From NCBI GenBank assembly GCA_964019695.1, contig OZ026516.1, positions 96,348,368 through 96,412,367 on the forward strand: 64,000 bases of DNA, read 5' to 3'. Source of the DNA: Loripinus fragilis (Eukaryota > Mollusca > Bivalvia > Lucinida > Lucinidae). The notes under the pieces were generated by a model. It ran no database searches. It was not told the DNA's origin and was given only the letters and a program-made list of their open reading frames with translations. Shown one piece after another: positions 53,864-64,000 of the stretch (position 1 is its first letter; the number at the start of each line of letters is the position of its first letter). Both the position numbers and the translations under genes were made by a program.

Positions 53864-54311
53864 ATGGCGCAGGATATTCCTAAATCGATGAAGGCGCTGA
53901 TTAAACGTACAGAGACGGAATCTTACGAGTACACGGATATTCCTGTACCAGAACCCGAGGGAGACGAGGTTCTTATTAAGGTCGACGCTGTCTCTATTTG
54001 TGGATCCGACATAGCTCTGTATCAATGGAACCATGTTGCACGTGTCATCGCTACGGTACCATTTATACCTGGTCACGAGAGCGCCGGAACTGTGGTAAAG
54101 TGCGGCCCTGAGGCGACAGTACCGGTGGGAACGAAAGTGGGTGTGGAAAACCATTTCTACTGTGGAAATTGTTATCAGTGTAATCATGACCTCAGAGAGA
54201 TTTGCACCAATATGGGGCAGTATGGACATGGTAGGAAAACTATGCACGGAGGATGCTCGGAATACTCTATCGTTTCGTCAAAGTTCTTATACACAATAAC
54301 CAAAGGACTCA
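53864..54311 (+). CDS. Zinc-dependent dehydrogenase (L-threonine 3-dehydrogenase-like), gene B, exon 1
   Basis: Tandem paralogue of gene A. The exon encodes 149 residues plus one base; Zn ligands are C46 (ICGSD), H71 and E72, and the structural zinc loop CGNCYQCNHDLREIC is intact. The start MAQDIPKSMKALIKR aligns with gene A. The donor is GTAAGT at 54312, the same phase as in gene A. About 36.8 kb separates the end of gene A from this start, roughly 23 kb of it nested mobile DNA. Exons 2-4 follow at 59329, 59961 and 62422; exon 5 is not in the window. Confidence 0.87.
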
Positions 54312-54565
54312 GTAAGTATAAAAGACACTCATATCGCAGAATATTATCCCTGCTTATACTGGATAGGGTAAAGTCGGGTAAATTCGGACAGACAGCTAAA
54401 TTCGGACAGCGACCTTGTTTGTTTCATATTTCAAATATTGGAATAAAAATAAATTAACTAAGCAAACAGTGAAAATCCTGAGGAGACGGCTCATAAGGAG
54501 CCGTCTCATCTGGATTTACACTGTTTACAAATGTGTGTCCGAATTTATCTTATGTCCGAATTTGA

Positions 54566-54695
54566 ATTTGCACCAATATGGGGCAGTATGGACATGGTAG
54601 GAAAACTATGCACGGAGGATGCTCGGAATACTCTATTGTCTCTTCTAAGTTCTTATACACAATAACCAAAGGACTCAGTAAGTATAAAAAGGCAC
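54566..54695 (+). pseudogene. Partial duplicate of gene B exon 1 (3' part with donor)
   Basis: This segment repeats 54200-54330 almost exactly: TTTGCACCAATATGGGGCAG through GGACTCAGTAAGTATAAA, including the splice donor but no acceptor-bearing 5' part. It differs at a few positions. It is a local duplication inside intron 1; it could be used as an alternative donor exon only if an acceptor upstream were recruited. Confidence 0.85.
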
Positions 54696-54719
54696 TGATT
54701 TCGGTGAATACTATCCATA

Positions 54720-55110
54720 CTGATACTGGAGAATACTGTACCTTGTTGGAACAATATTGTCCCCTACTGATTTCGGGGATTCTGTACCTAGTTCACGCTA
54801 GGGAGCCACTGTACTCGAACAGCGCAGTCATCGCGTGGTGGTTGCAGTCGACAAGTGCACAAAATAGAGTACCTTACAATTTGTAAAAAAGGTAATATTT
54901 TGGTCATTTTTTTTACTTCTGAAAATATTCATCGCGAATTTCGCGATGAATATTTTCAGAAGGAAAATATTGACCAAAATATTACCCTTTTAAACGGCTA
55001 GGTACCCTATTTTGTGCTCTCGTCGACTGCAACCACCACGCAATGACTGCACCTTTCGAGTACAGGGGTTCTCTAGCTTGTAGTTGGGACAATATCATTA
55101 TCTGATATAT
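54720..55110. mobile_element. Foldback element in gene B intron 1
   Basis: Arms from about 54765 and 55095 pair through GGTGGTTGCAGTCGAC/GTCGACTGCAACCACC and AAAATATTCATCGCGAA/TTCGCGATGAATATTTT, meeting near 54936. No gene is present. Confidence 0.8.
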
Positions 55111-57447
55111 ATATTGTCGGCTTCCATGCTGTTTTCGAACCAAAAAATGAAGTTTTTTTTATGATATATTACTAGTAGTCTCATTTTGCACACACGCATG
55201 AGGACCTTTTTGTGCATATGTCATCATTATTAGCAACATCATGAATCGTGTAATGTTCACTAAACGTATAGTTTGGTAGGACATTGGAACATGATTCAGA
55301 AATCCCACCACTTCTGTGAATCCAATGCGTCCCGAATTTGATTCGATGCGGTACATACCCGGGGTACATACACAGATACATATACATATTAATGTTTAAA
55401 CAGTGCTTGGCGCATATGCGATAGGAGGCACAACTTTTGTACACTATGGTTTTCTGAAACTTTATAATATGAAATGAAATATGATACATATTGGCACGGC
55501 TTTTTCCAGCAATTTTGGGAAAAGGCTCCTGGCCAAATTGGGAAAGATTGATCGACTTAACATCAAAATTGGGAGAAATTAACCACATAGAACATAACAA
55601 GGGTAGCAAAATATATCTTCAAAATTTAGTTATTTTAGATTGTATTAGGCCAACCAAGCATACTACTTAAGCCAAGTGTTTAAGTATCATTCTGATAATG
55701 GGTCATTGTTTCTCAAAAGTATTTGTGTTCTCTAAATTTTTTTTTTTTTTTACTTTTCTTAATTTGGGAAAAACAGATATGGAATTGGAAAAAGGTGGCT
55801 ATATTTTCGATTGGGCCCCTAGAGAAGAGCAGAAAATGCTCAGATTGGCCCTATTGCAGTTTGGGTACTACCGTGTAACAGCCATGGTAACTACGTTACC
55901 CTGTAGTTACCCTATATATCATCTTCAAATCATATGGTAAAGAAACAAATTTGGACCTACTTATTATTCATCGACGCGCTGATTGCTTTAAAAGTTCTTA
56001 ATTGAATGCAGAATATAGCCACTGCGAGTTAAAATAATTTACTACTACTATATTACAGCTATATACGTTACTTACTTTCAGATATATTACTATTTAGTGC
56101 AGTGCTATCACTAGATCATGGGCAGGCTTCGAAACTACCTCTGCGAGTGAGTGTTGTACACTATGATTTTCTAAAACCACAGTGTATAAGTCACAATATA
56201 ATGCATGCTAGCTCTTTAGGAGTTGGGGTATTACCCTGAATTAGCATTACCCTAAGATAATATGTACTCATAAAGTGTTTATATCAAAGTATTCCTTACT
56301 CTGACATCTCAATGCTATCTTTTAATTGAAAGCAAATAATTAGCATTAAAGCTTCAACTAATTTAAGAACCTGTTATTTCTGTTACACACGTCAATTTCT
56401 TTTAAATACATTAGTTAGTGCAATATTATTCTATATGAGTTTAAAGTGTTAGTGGGTTTAAACTACTGTTTTTGAAGGCTCAATAATGAAAGAAATTGTT
56501 AATACTGTCTTTTTAACATAACATTAAATTGCGATAAACTCTGACAAAAGTATGGGTGATGAAAAGGGCGAAAATTGAATTCAAAGCACATACAATTTCA
56601 GTTCAATTTAGAATGTTTTATCAAATATGTAAACAGCATATTTAAAAACATAATTACCAAATTATGTTTCTTTATGCTTGAACGATATCAGTTATCTCTC
56701 TAACACTTATATGTGTTTGCTTATCTTTATACATGAAATGATATGCAAGATATTTTTCCACATCGTCTACAGCTCAGTTTAAACATAATGTTAAGCATGC
56801 GTTAGCTTAGTAGGATCTGTTGATCGTTGTGTAAGGCTACAAAACACATATACAGCTTATCATATATTGATTACACCAACTATATTGATAACAATCAAGG
56901 ACGAAAGTTAACTCACAGTTTCTAAAATTGTAAGTCATTTCAAGCGTGGTCAAAATTGAGAAATGAAAAACAAGAGGGCCCATGGGCCCTGGATTGTTCA
57001 CTTGAATCCTTATAATTTTTGGCCCCAGTGGCATAATTTTAACAAACTCAAAAGAGGTCCACAATGTGATGCTACATACCAAATATCAAGGCTCTAGGCC
57101 TTGTGGTTTTAGAAAAAAAATCATGTGTTCCTCATATAAGCCTATGTTAAGCATGTGATCCCAGGGACGGGCCCAATTTAGACAAGTTTCAGACAAGAAT
57201 ATTTTTTTTAATTTTTAGCCTCTGTGACCTAGATATGCAACGGAACAGAACTGACTGATGCAACGGACCAGAACCATTTGAACAATTTTGGTAGAGGGCT
57301 ACTGAAGGATTATTTGTGTGAAATTATTTCAAAACTGGACTAGGGGGTATAGGAGTTGTCATTTAAGTCAATTGTTAACGGACGGACGAAGGACAAAGAC
57401 CGGTCACAGAAGTTTACCTTGTCACTATGTGACACGTGAGCTTATAA
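55111..57447. other. Gene B intron 1, middle
   Basis: It contains copies of the terminal sequence of the 7476-10846 transposon family (TTTTGTACACTATGGTTTTC near 55435; TTGTACACTATGATTTTC near 56153). Otherwise it is AT-rich with no gene. Confidence 0.5.
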
Positions 57448-57992
57448 AGTAAGTAAGGTTGCAAAGATCAGGAATCGATACAATCAAGTACCACACCTGA
57501 CCCAGGATACCAATGGGAAAGTGACAAACTCACAGAAGACACCACAAACGAGAGCCAAGAGGTCAGCCCTTTCCCAGCAGGTGACCACGAAGCACATATA
57601 AACAGACGCGCACAAAACATAGCAAACACAAGACAGAACAAAAACATAAAGATCCACAAAAGAAGTACCGCCTTGGAACGGTCAGTAAAATATTTTACTG
57701 GAGGGCTTAAACCGGTTTAACGGCGCCAACCTCACCCTTAATTCAGATGTGGATCAAGACACATAGATATTTGGTTTGCATGAAAGACCCCTAACTTATC
57801 AATGCATCATCTCCTAAAACATATAAATCAAGATATAACAAGGAGATAAAGCAAGGATAAGGACTCAACAGTAAATTAAACTGAATACCGGAGCAAAGGA
57901 AATCCAACAGGTAAACCCCGGTGGGCCCGACAAACAGCCAAAGCATCAGGCCCCTACCATCTCATCAATAGATAAGTCTTTAAGTCGGAACA
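57448..57992 (+). repeat. R1 repeat, forward arm
   Basis: About 545 bp from GCAAAGATCAGGAATCGATA to ATAGATAAGTCTTTAAGTCG. Its reverse complement occurs at 60668-61220, so the two form inverted arms around gene B exons 2 and 3. Confidence 0.8.
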
Positions 57993-58099
57993 GGCGTTTG
58001 TCCTTGACCTTTGAATTCTAAAAATATATATAATGAGTTTGGCCCCACACAAGCACACATCTTGCCTATCCATATGGTAAAAGTGTATTTATATCTAAA

Positions 58100-58690
58100 A
58101 TAGTGAGTATGACCAGGAAATATCACAATCATAAACTGTAGACAACCCCATGGCACCGCGAGGAAGAGACACACAACAATCACCAGACACCAGGAAACAA
58201 ACTAAGCAAATCAACCAGCTCTTTCTACCCCATCAAGATGATTGCAAAACTAGAATGGACATAAAGTAATGCATAACAAAACATAGAACAATTACAGAAT
58301 CCCACAATGGGAGTAACAATCAACAATGAATCAACAACAGAACCATCGCCTTTAAACGGACAGCCGCCCAAGCCAATGGGGGGCTTAAATGCATTTTACT
58401 GGTACCAAATCTTCGCCCTAGATTCTGCTGTTGTTGAAGCACAAAAAATATTAACCTCGCATGGAGACTTCCTAACTATTGCAATGTATCATCATGAAGA
58501 AACAATCAAATTTACACACTATGATGAAACAAAGAAAAGGGCTCACGACTCACAGATAGTCAGAGCTAAAGAAAACCTCAAGTTGAGCCAAAGTGGGCCC
58601 ATCTACAGATAAGTATCAGGCACCATCCCATCGATTAAAGCTTTACGTCAGAGCGGTCATTGAGTTTGAGGTCTGACCCACCGCCATGCA
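58100..58690 (+). repeat. Dispersed repeat R2, copy 3
   Basis: It has the same blocks as 4320-4930 (ACCGCGAGGAAGAGACACA, AATCTTCGCCCTAGATTC, CAGTCAGAGCTAAAG). The 101-codon frame inside is a by-product of the repeat. Confidence 0.65.
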
Positions 58691-59328
58691 ATGAAAGAGT
58701 AAACCATCATTATAAACCATGAATTTGTTTTAAACCAGGTATGCGGACTGTCACATAACATCTAAGTTATATCCAACCTTTTTATAACGCTTTATAATTT
58801 TTTTGAATTGATCACTAAAATTAAGCCTTCCAACAGTGTCCAGTTTGGTGAAGAAAGAAAATATAATTTATCGTGGTAACATGCATAACAAAATATTTAA
58901 GGACAATATTAAACTTTTCATTTGTGATGCCTGGTTCTACAATTTTGTGAAAAACTGAAACAGGATAGTATTAGTTTCAAAGGTTTATAAGTCATATATT
59001 TGAAAGAGATAGGTAAAAAATTAGAAAATAAACACGAGAGTAACGTGATTAATGTGCTGTAACACTCAAACTCCTCAATCGCCAGAATGCTAATTTGTTT
59101 GAAAAAGCTTGTTAGATGATAGGCTTGAGAAACAAGTTCTCAACAAATTGGTAGTGGGACTGGACTATTAGTACTAGTGTCTCAGTGACACTATATTTAG
59201 CAGCATCATGTTCAAACAGCTTCCTCGGAACCCTGGACGTTATAATGCACATACAATACATGTAGCATGTATGGTCCCTATATTATCTGATGGACTGGCT
59301 TATAAGTTGTATTGATGGTTTATTACAG

Positions 59329-59479
59329 ATGCTGAAGAAATTACGTTACTGGAGCCGCTTGGTGTCGCTCATAATGGTGTTGAGAGGCTTGAGGTGAGCG
59401 GTGAAGATGTGTTGGTCATCGGATGTGGGCCTGTAGGACTGCTGGCGCAGTGTTTGGCTAAGGCTTTGGGTGCAAAACG
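59329..59479 (+). CDS. Gene B exon 2
   Basis: This 151-nt exon (acceptor TTTATTACAG, donor GTAAAC) encodes LLEPLGVAHNG and the NAD-binding GCGPVG. It corresponds exactly to gene A exon 2 in length and phase. Confidence 0.87.
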
Positions 59480-59960
59480 GTAAACGATTAATCACTTTAC
59501 AGGGTGGTGCAAAGTTATTGTTTTTTTGTAGTCACTATTCTAAACGGTTTGGCAAATGAAATCTGTTAAAAGTCATATGTGACCCAGATGTAGGCAATAG
59601 TGTGCATTTGAACATTTTTTGTGAGGGTACAATATAGCATTGTATGTTTAAGGGATATGTGTATCTAAAAAATAAATGGGAAGCTATATCGTCAGATATA
59701 CATGTACGGTCAGAAAATTAGTTTTACAGCGGCGCTATTTACCATTGCAAAAGTTGTATGGCTTGCTAGTTTGTTGGATGTCATATCTTTGGCTTATACA
59801 ACCCTGTTTCCCCCTAGGCCTGAGATTCCATTTACATGTGTTTGGGAACAATATAATTTGTACTAGGGCAACAAAGGAACCAAAAACCCACGGGAGGGCT
59901 AAATATATTTGAAAAGTAGCCTGGATTTCCTTAAAATGTCACTTTTTCTAATTCCTCTAG

Positions 59961-60057
59961 GGTGATAGGGGCTGATGTGGAGCAGTGGAAATTAGATTTA
60001 GCCAAAAAACTAGGCACAGACATGGTTGTCAATGTCAAAGAAACAGATTTAAAGCAG
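59961..60057 (+). CDS. Gene B exon 3
   Basis: This 97-nt exon (acceptor ATTCCTCTAG, donor GTACTT) encodes VIGADVEQWKLDLAKKLGTD. It matches gene A exon 3. The Trp in place of Arg in EQWK is a difference from gene A. Confidence 0.85.
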
Positions 60058-60667
60058 GTACTTTCTTTTCTTAACTCTTTCTTAACTGGAAACCAATAGA
60101 CAGATACATTCACTAACAGTGTAGACTAAGATGATTTGCCACAAAGTGGCGCTGTTTTCTAAGATAAAAACGATAGTGAAATACAATGTTGGTCTAAAAT
60201 GAAATAAACTTAATTTAAAACTCTCCTGTAATAGGTATCTCAGAGCCAGTAGTTTATGTTAATTTAGTTTATAAATTAAAAAAAAATTTCCTGATCAATT
60301 TAGAAAAATAACCAATTAGTATGGGACAGTCTGAATGCTTAGTTATAAACCACATTGGTTTCCTATTTAATTGCACGATGGGGAGTCTTGCTCTTCAGTT
60401 CCTCACGTAGCCAATCCGTGGCTTGGCCATACACAATACAAAACCAATCAGTGTTAAGAGATGTGACTTGGTGTATAAATTGAAGAAGATTGTTGGCTCT
60501 AGTAATTTTTCAGCGCAGTTCATTAAAATAATTTCCCATTATAAAAAGATTGGCTATAACGTTAATGTATTGCAACAGACTGCATGCTTGGTAGTCAACC
60601 CAATCACGGTTGGCAACTTTGCTTCCCTCTTTAATTGCACGCCGGTGGGTCGGACTTCAGACTCTAT

Positions 60668-61220
60668 GATGGTTCCGACTTTAAGACTTATCTATTGATG
60701 AGATGGTAGGGGCCTGATGCTTTGGCTGTTTGTCGGGCCAACTGGGGTTTACCTGTTGGATTTCTTTTGCTCTGGTATTCAGTTTAATTTACTGTTGAGT
60801 CCTTATCCTTGCTTTAGCTCCTTGTTATATCTTGATTTATATGTTTTAGGAGATGATGCATTGATAAGTTAGGGGTCTTTCATGCAAACCAAATATCTAT
60901 GTGTCTTGATCCACATCTGAATTAAGGGTGAGGTTGGCGCCGTTAAACCGGTTTAAGCCCTCCAGTAAAATATTTTAATGACCGTTCCAAGGCGGTACTT
61001 CTTTTGTGGATCTTTTATGTTTTTGTTCTGTCTTGTGTTCGCTATGTCTTTGTGCACGTCTGTTTACGTGTGCTTTATGGTCACCTGCTGGGAAAGGGCT
61101 GACCTCTTGGCTCTCGTTTGTGGTGTCTACTGTGAGTTTGTCACTTTCCCATTGGTATACTGGGTCAGGTGTGGTACTTGATTGTATCGATTCCTGATCT
61201 TTGCACCCTTACTTACCTTT
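60668..61220 (-). repeat. R1 repeat, inverted arm
   Basis: It is the reverse complement of 57448-57992, ending GATTCCTGATCTTTGCACCC. It lies in gene B intron 3. Confidence 0.8.
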
Positions 61221-61739
61221 CTTATGTTTTATATTTATTTGAAAGGTCAATGTGTTGGGGCTGTTTATATAAGAATTAAACCATAATATAAAAACGCTTT
61301 AAATCACACTTTGACGTTCAAAAATGGATTGTTGACTTTCGTGGCTCTATTCAACATAAATGAGCACGCAAATTGTGAAGAGCTGTGGGTCATACGATGA
61401 GCAATTCATTCTGGGGGATCCAAAATGCACAAAAACAATAACGTTTAATATTGCTAACTACAATTAATGCAATTATTTCTGATGTCAAAATAAATGGTAA
61501 AATGCTCAATGTTACCTGCTGGCATCACAAGTTGTCTTGGTGGTTGCCATTTTGGGCCTACATGACCAATCTGAGAACATACAGGGCGGTAATGCAACAG
61601 TGGTATTAATTGCTAACGAACATTGTGATTTGGGCCAGCACACGGAATTTTTGGTATTCATTGCATCGGCGAGCAGCGAATGTTCAGTTGTACCTGCGCA
61701 CACGCACAGTCTTTCCAGAACCATCGCATCTAGCATACA

Positions 61740-62265
61740 CACTGGGTGGAAACGTACACCGGATATTGCTCCAAAATGAGCCAATATTTACAAAATTTCA
61801 AGAAAATACACACAGCGAAGGTAAGCAAATCTGGATTTTCTCCTTTTTAATTATTTTTTCGGTACTTGGCAGGTGGTATTTGAGTGCCACAATACCCATA
61901 TTAAGCACATTATATAAATTGATTGGTATCAAACACTGTAAATGATGGTGAAAATCACAAAATGAGGGCCTTGCTCACTCGAAAATTCATTTTTTGGGAG
62001 AGGAGTATATATTTTCCAGTGAGCACGGCGCGTATTTTGTGAATTTCACTATCATTTACAGTGTTTGAAACCATTTCGTGTATTGAATGTGCTTAATATG
62101 GGTATAAGGGCTGATAAATGACACCTGCCAAGTACCGGAAAAATAATTAAATATTAGAAATTCCAGATTTGCTTACTTTCGTTGTGTGTATTTTCTTGAA
62201 ATTTTGTAAATATTGGCTCATTTTGGAGCAATATCCTGTGTACGTTTCCACCCAGTGATACACAG
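61740..62265. mobile_element. Foldback element in gene B intron 3
   Basis: GGTGGAAACGTACACCGGAT at the left pairs with ATCCTGTGTACGTTTCCACC at the right. The arms of about 230 bp continue through TTACTTTCGTTGTGTG/CACACAGCGAAGGTAA. No gene is present. Confidence 0.8.
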
Positions 62266-62421
62266 AGTATGAAAATAGAGAAAGGTTCAGACCAAAATTT
62301 AGACTTCGAGTTCCGCTGGAGACGTCAGCATGGGTTTATAGGAGGATTTTTTGCATATGCGATAAGCACCAAAATTCCATACGCTGGCACCTTTATATTT
62401 TGTTCTTCTCAACATGTTTAG

Positions 62422-62590
62422 TTCATCATGGATCTGACTGAAGGTACTGGTATTGGTCGTATATGTGAGTGTAGTGGAGTGTCTCAGATGGTGAACACGT
62501 GCTTCTCCTACCTTAGGAAGGGTGGACAAACTGTAATGATAGGGCTTCCGAAACAACCTCTGCACGTGGAAAATGTGTTACAAGATATTG
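62422..62590 (+). CDS. Gene B exon 4
   Basis: This 169-nt exon (acceptor ACATGTTTAG, donor GTAACT) encodes DLTEGTGIGRICECSGVSQM and IGLPKQPLHVENV. It is one codon shorter than gene A exon 4. The last exon, which would encode the THRF/KIVLDP end, is not found in the remaining 1.4 kb. Confidence 0.87.
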
Positions 62591-64000
62591 GTAACTATAA
62601 TCAGAAGAAAAAGTTTAGTCAGTATTTATGTTTTCTCATAAAATCAACAATACTGCATATATCATTTCCAAATTTTTTACATGAGTTGTATTATCGTAAC
62701 TTAACATGTACCTGTTTACTGCGTGACAAATAATGCCTCTATTAGACTGTATCAACCAAATCTCTAAATGCACGATGTGCACGTGCTGCGGTAAACCGGT
62801 AGGGTTAGTTTCTCATATACAGTTAGATATTGAAAGAGAGTTGTTTCTATTGCAATAATCCGGAGAAAATTCAGTGCTAGCAAGCTTAATTCACCGTCCA
62901 TGCTATCAACAAATTACAGAAATACCGCGTTTTGACGTCTTGAAACAGGTACACGTGTTGCTGACGTATCACGCAGTTTTGGGTGCAGTGAACAAACAAT
63001 TTATCGTCTGCAAACACGTTTTCAACGGCCTGGCAGTAAAAATGACAAGCCTCCGTTGGGGAGACCACGGATAACGACGCCATTTTAAGTAAGGGTCAAC
63101 CGGCGTCACTGCGTTGTGGTCCTTGAGCAAGACACATTTATCCTAGCTTAGTACTGGTTCAACCCAGGAAGACCGCCCCGCATAACTGAAAGATTGTTGA
63201 GTGGACGTAAAGAATCAAATCAAACAAACAAAAAAGTAAGGGTCATAGTGACGTTAACATGACGTAATCGCTTCATGGCCGTTTGGAGACTTCTTAAATT
63301 CCTTAGTCATGCAACAGATTCGAGAATTTCCGTCTGTACTGCCAGAAATCGTCTGAGGGGCGTTAGGCTGATTTTTGAGTTACGAAATTTGAATTTTAAA
63401 ATTGACCATTTTGTGTAGTTTTGATGAAGAAAATGGGTATATTTTCAGAATGTTTTGTTGAAAATGTTCACATTTGTAAGACATTACATGAATTTTATTT
63501 TTAGTAAGATTTTTGTCAACATTAAGACTGTCTTACAAAATTATTGCACACAGTGTCTGTACTGACTAAACTTTTTTCTTCTGAGTATATTTAAATACCA
63601 AATTAAATTAATAGTTGATGCTATAGTGCAATGATACTTCAATATCTTAATATTTGATGCAATGATTATAATTGACTGCTGATAACATCTTTTAAATTCA
63701 GTTCTGTACTAAAGATATAATGCATTTGATAAAGAAATGCGCTTTGTATTTTTACCAATCTTCATCTTCAGGATAAAAAATAGCATATGTCAAGGCACTT
63801 TCTGCTTTTCTCTAGTGGCCGAATTTCGGCCTCATTCCCAATCGAAAATAGCCACCTTTTTCCCAATACCATGTCTGTTTTCCCAAATTAAGAAAAGTAA
63901 AAAAAAAGTTTTTTTTTTTGCTTACTTTTTTGCTTTTTTTAGAGACCACTACTACTCATGAGAAACAATGACTCATATCAGAATAATACTTAAACACTTG
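62591..64000. other. Gene B intron 4 (to window end)
   Basis: It contains a SINE 3' part at 63090-63238 and AT-rich sequence with a homopolymer-rich stretch at 63890-63945. No exon resembling gene A exon 5 is seen. Confidence 0.55.
63090..63238 (+). mobile_element. tRNA-derived SINE, 5'-truncated
   Basis: ACCGGCGTCACTGCGTTGTG through CCTAGCTTAGTACTGGTTC to a GACGTAAAGAATCAAATCAA tail. It provides an uninterrupted comparison across the Polinton target site TGCGTT. Confidence 0.8.

Noticed and set aside
55698..55940. 80-codon frame in gene B intron 1
   Set aside because: It begins in a poly(T) tract and shows no similarity. Likely chance.

Overview
The window is animal nuclear DNA, most likely from a bivalve mollusc. 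The evidence is spliced genes with GT/AG introns and eukaryotic core promoters, a dense load of short repeats, foldback elements and tRNA-derived SINEs, and an AAGGGCAATAACT-type tandem repeat of a kind I associate with bivalve genomes. The clade call is inference.

Host genes sit at the edges. On the minus strand at 368-851 is the first coding exon of a bacterial-type L-rhamnonate dehydratase that runs off the left end. Head-to-head with it is a complete five-exon zinc-dependent medium-chain dehydrogenase of the L-threonine 3-dehydrogenase type (2123-17084, 358 residues). A second copy with the same exon structure starts at 53864; four exons are visible to 62590 and the last exon is not in the window. 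Introns and spacers are filled with MITEs, foldbacks and degraded DNA transposons.

The centre is a Polinton/Maverick (adintovirus-like) element at 27069-46497. It has 450-610 bp terminal inverted repeats and a perfect 6-bp target duplication (TGCGTT), and it split a SINE. Its right half carries protein-primed DNA polymerase B, a packaging ATPase, two small basic proteins (one resembling adenovirus pX), a retrovirus-like integrase, a capsid remnant, a Cys-rich protein and an adenain-type protease. Its left half carries small coiled-coil, basic and zinc-knuckle proteins and three unrecognised minus-strand genes. The polymerase (one in-frame stop, one frameshift), the integrase gene (two in-frame stops) and the leftmost gene (one stop) are broken, and most of the capsid gene is missing, so this is a decayed or decaying copy.

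The most striking observation is in the left arm. Three genes there (27766-28161 minus, 28417-28818 plus, 29110-29289 plus) end in a histone-mRNA-type 3' stem-loop (six-bp stem, TTTC loop, ACCCA-like flank) followed by a histone-downstream-element-like GAAAGAATA motif. The same three genes share a spacing-conserved promoter (CCAAT, GGTCAATCC, TATA). This suggests a gene set expressed through the replication-dependent histone mRNA pathway, whereas the remaining genes use individual TATA boxes and, where visible, poly(A) signals.

The locus is nested: a tandem array holds a Harbinger-like TIR element (24649-47414), which holds a SINE, which holds the Polinton, which holds a 3.9-kb Harbinger element (30181-34097), which itself carries another SINE and a MITE.
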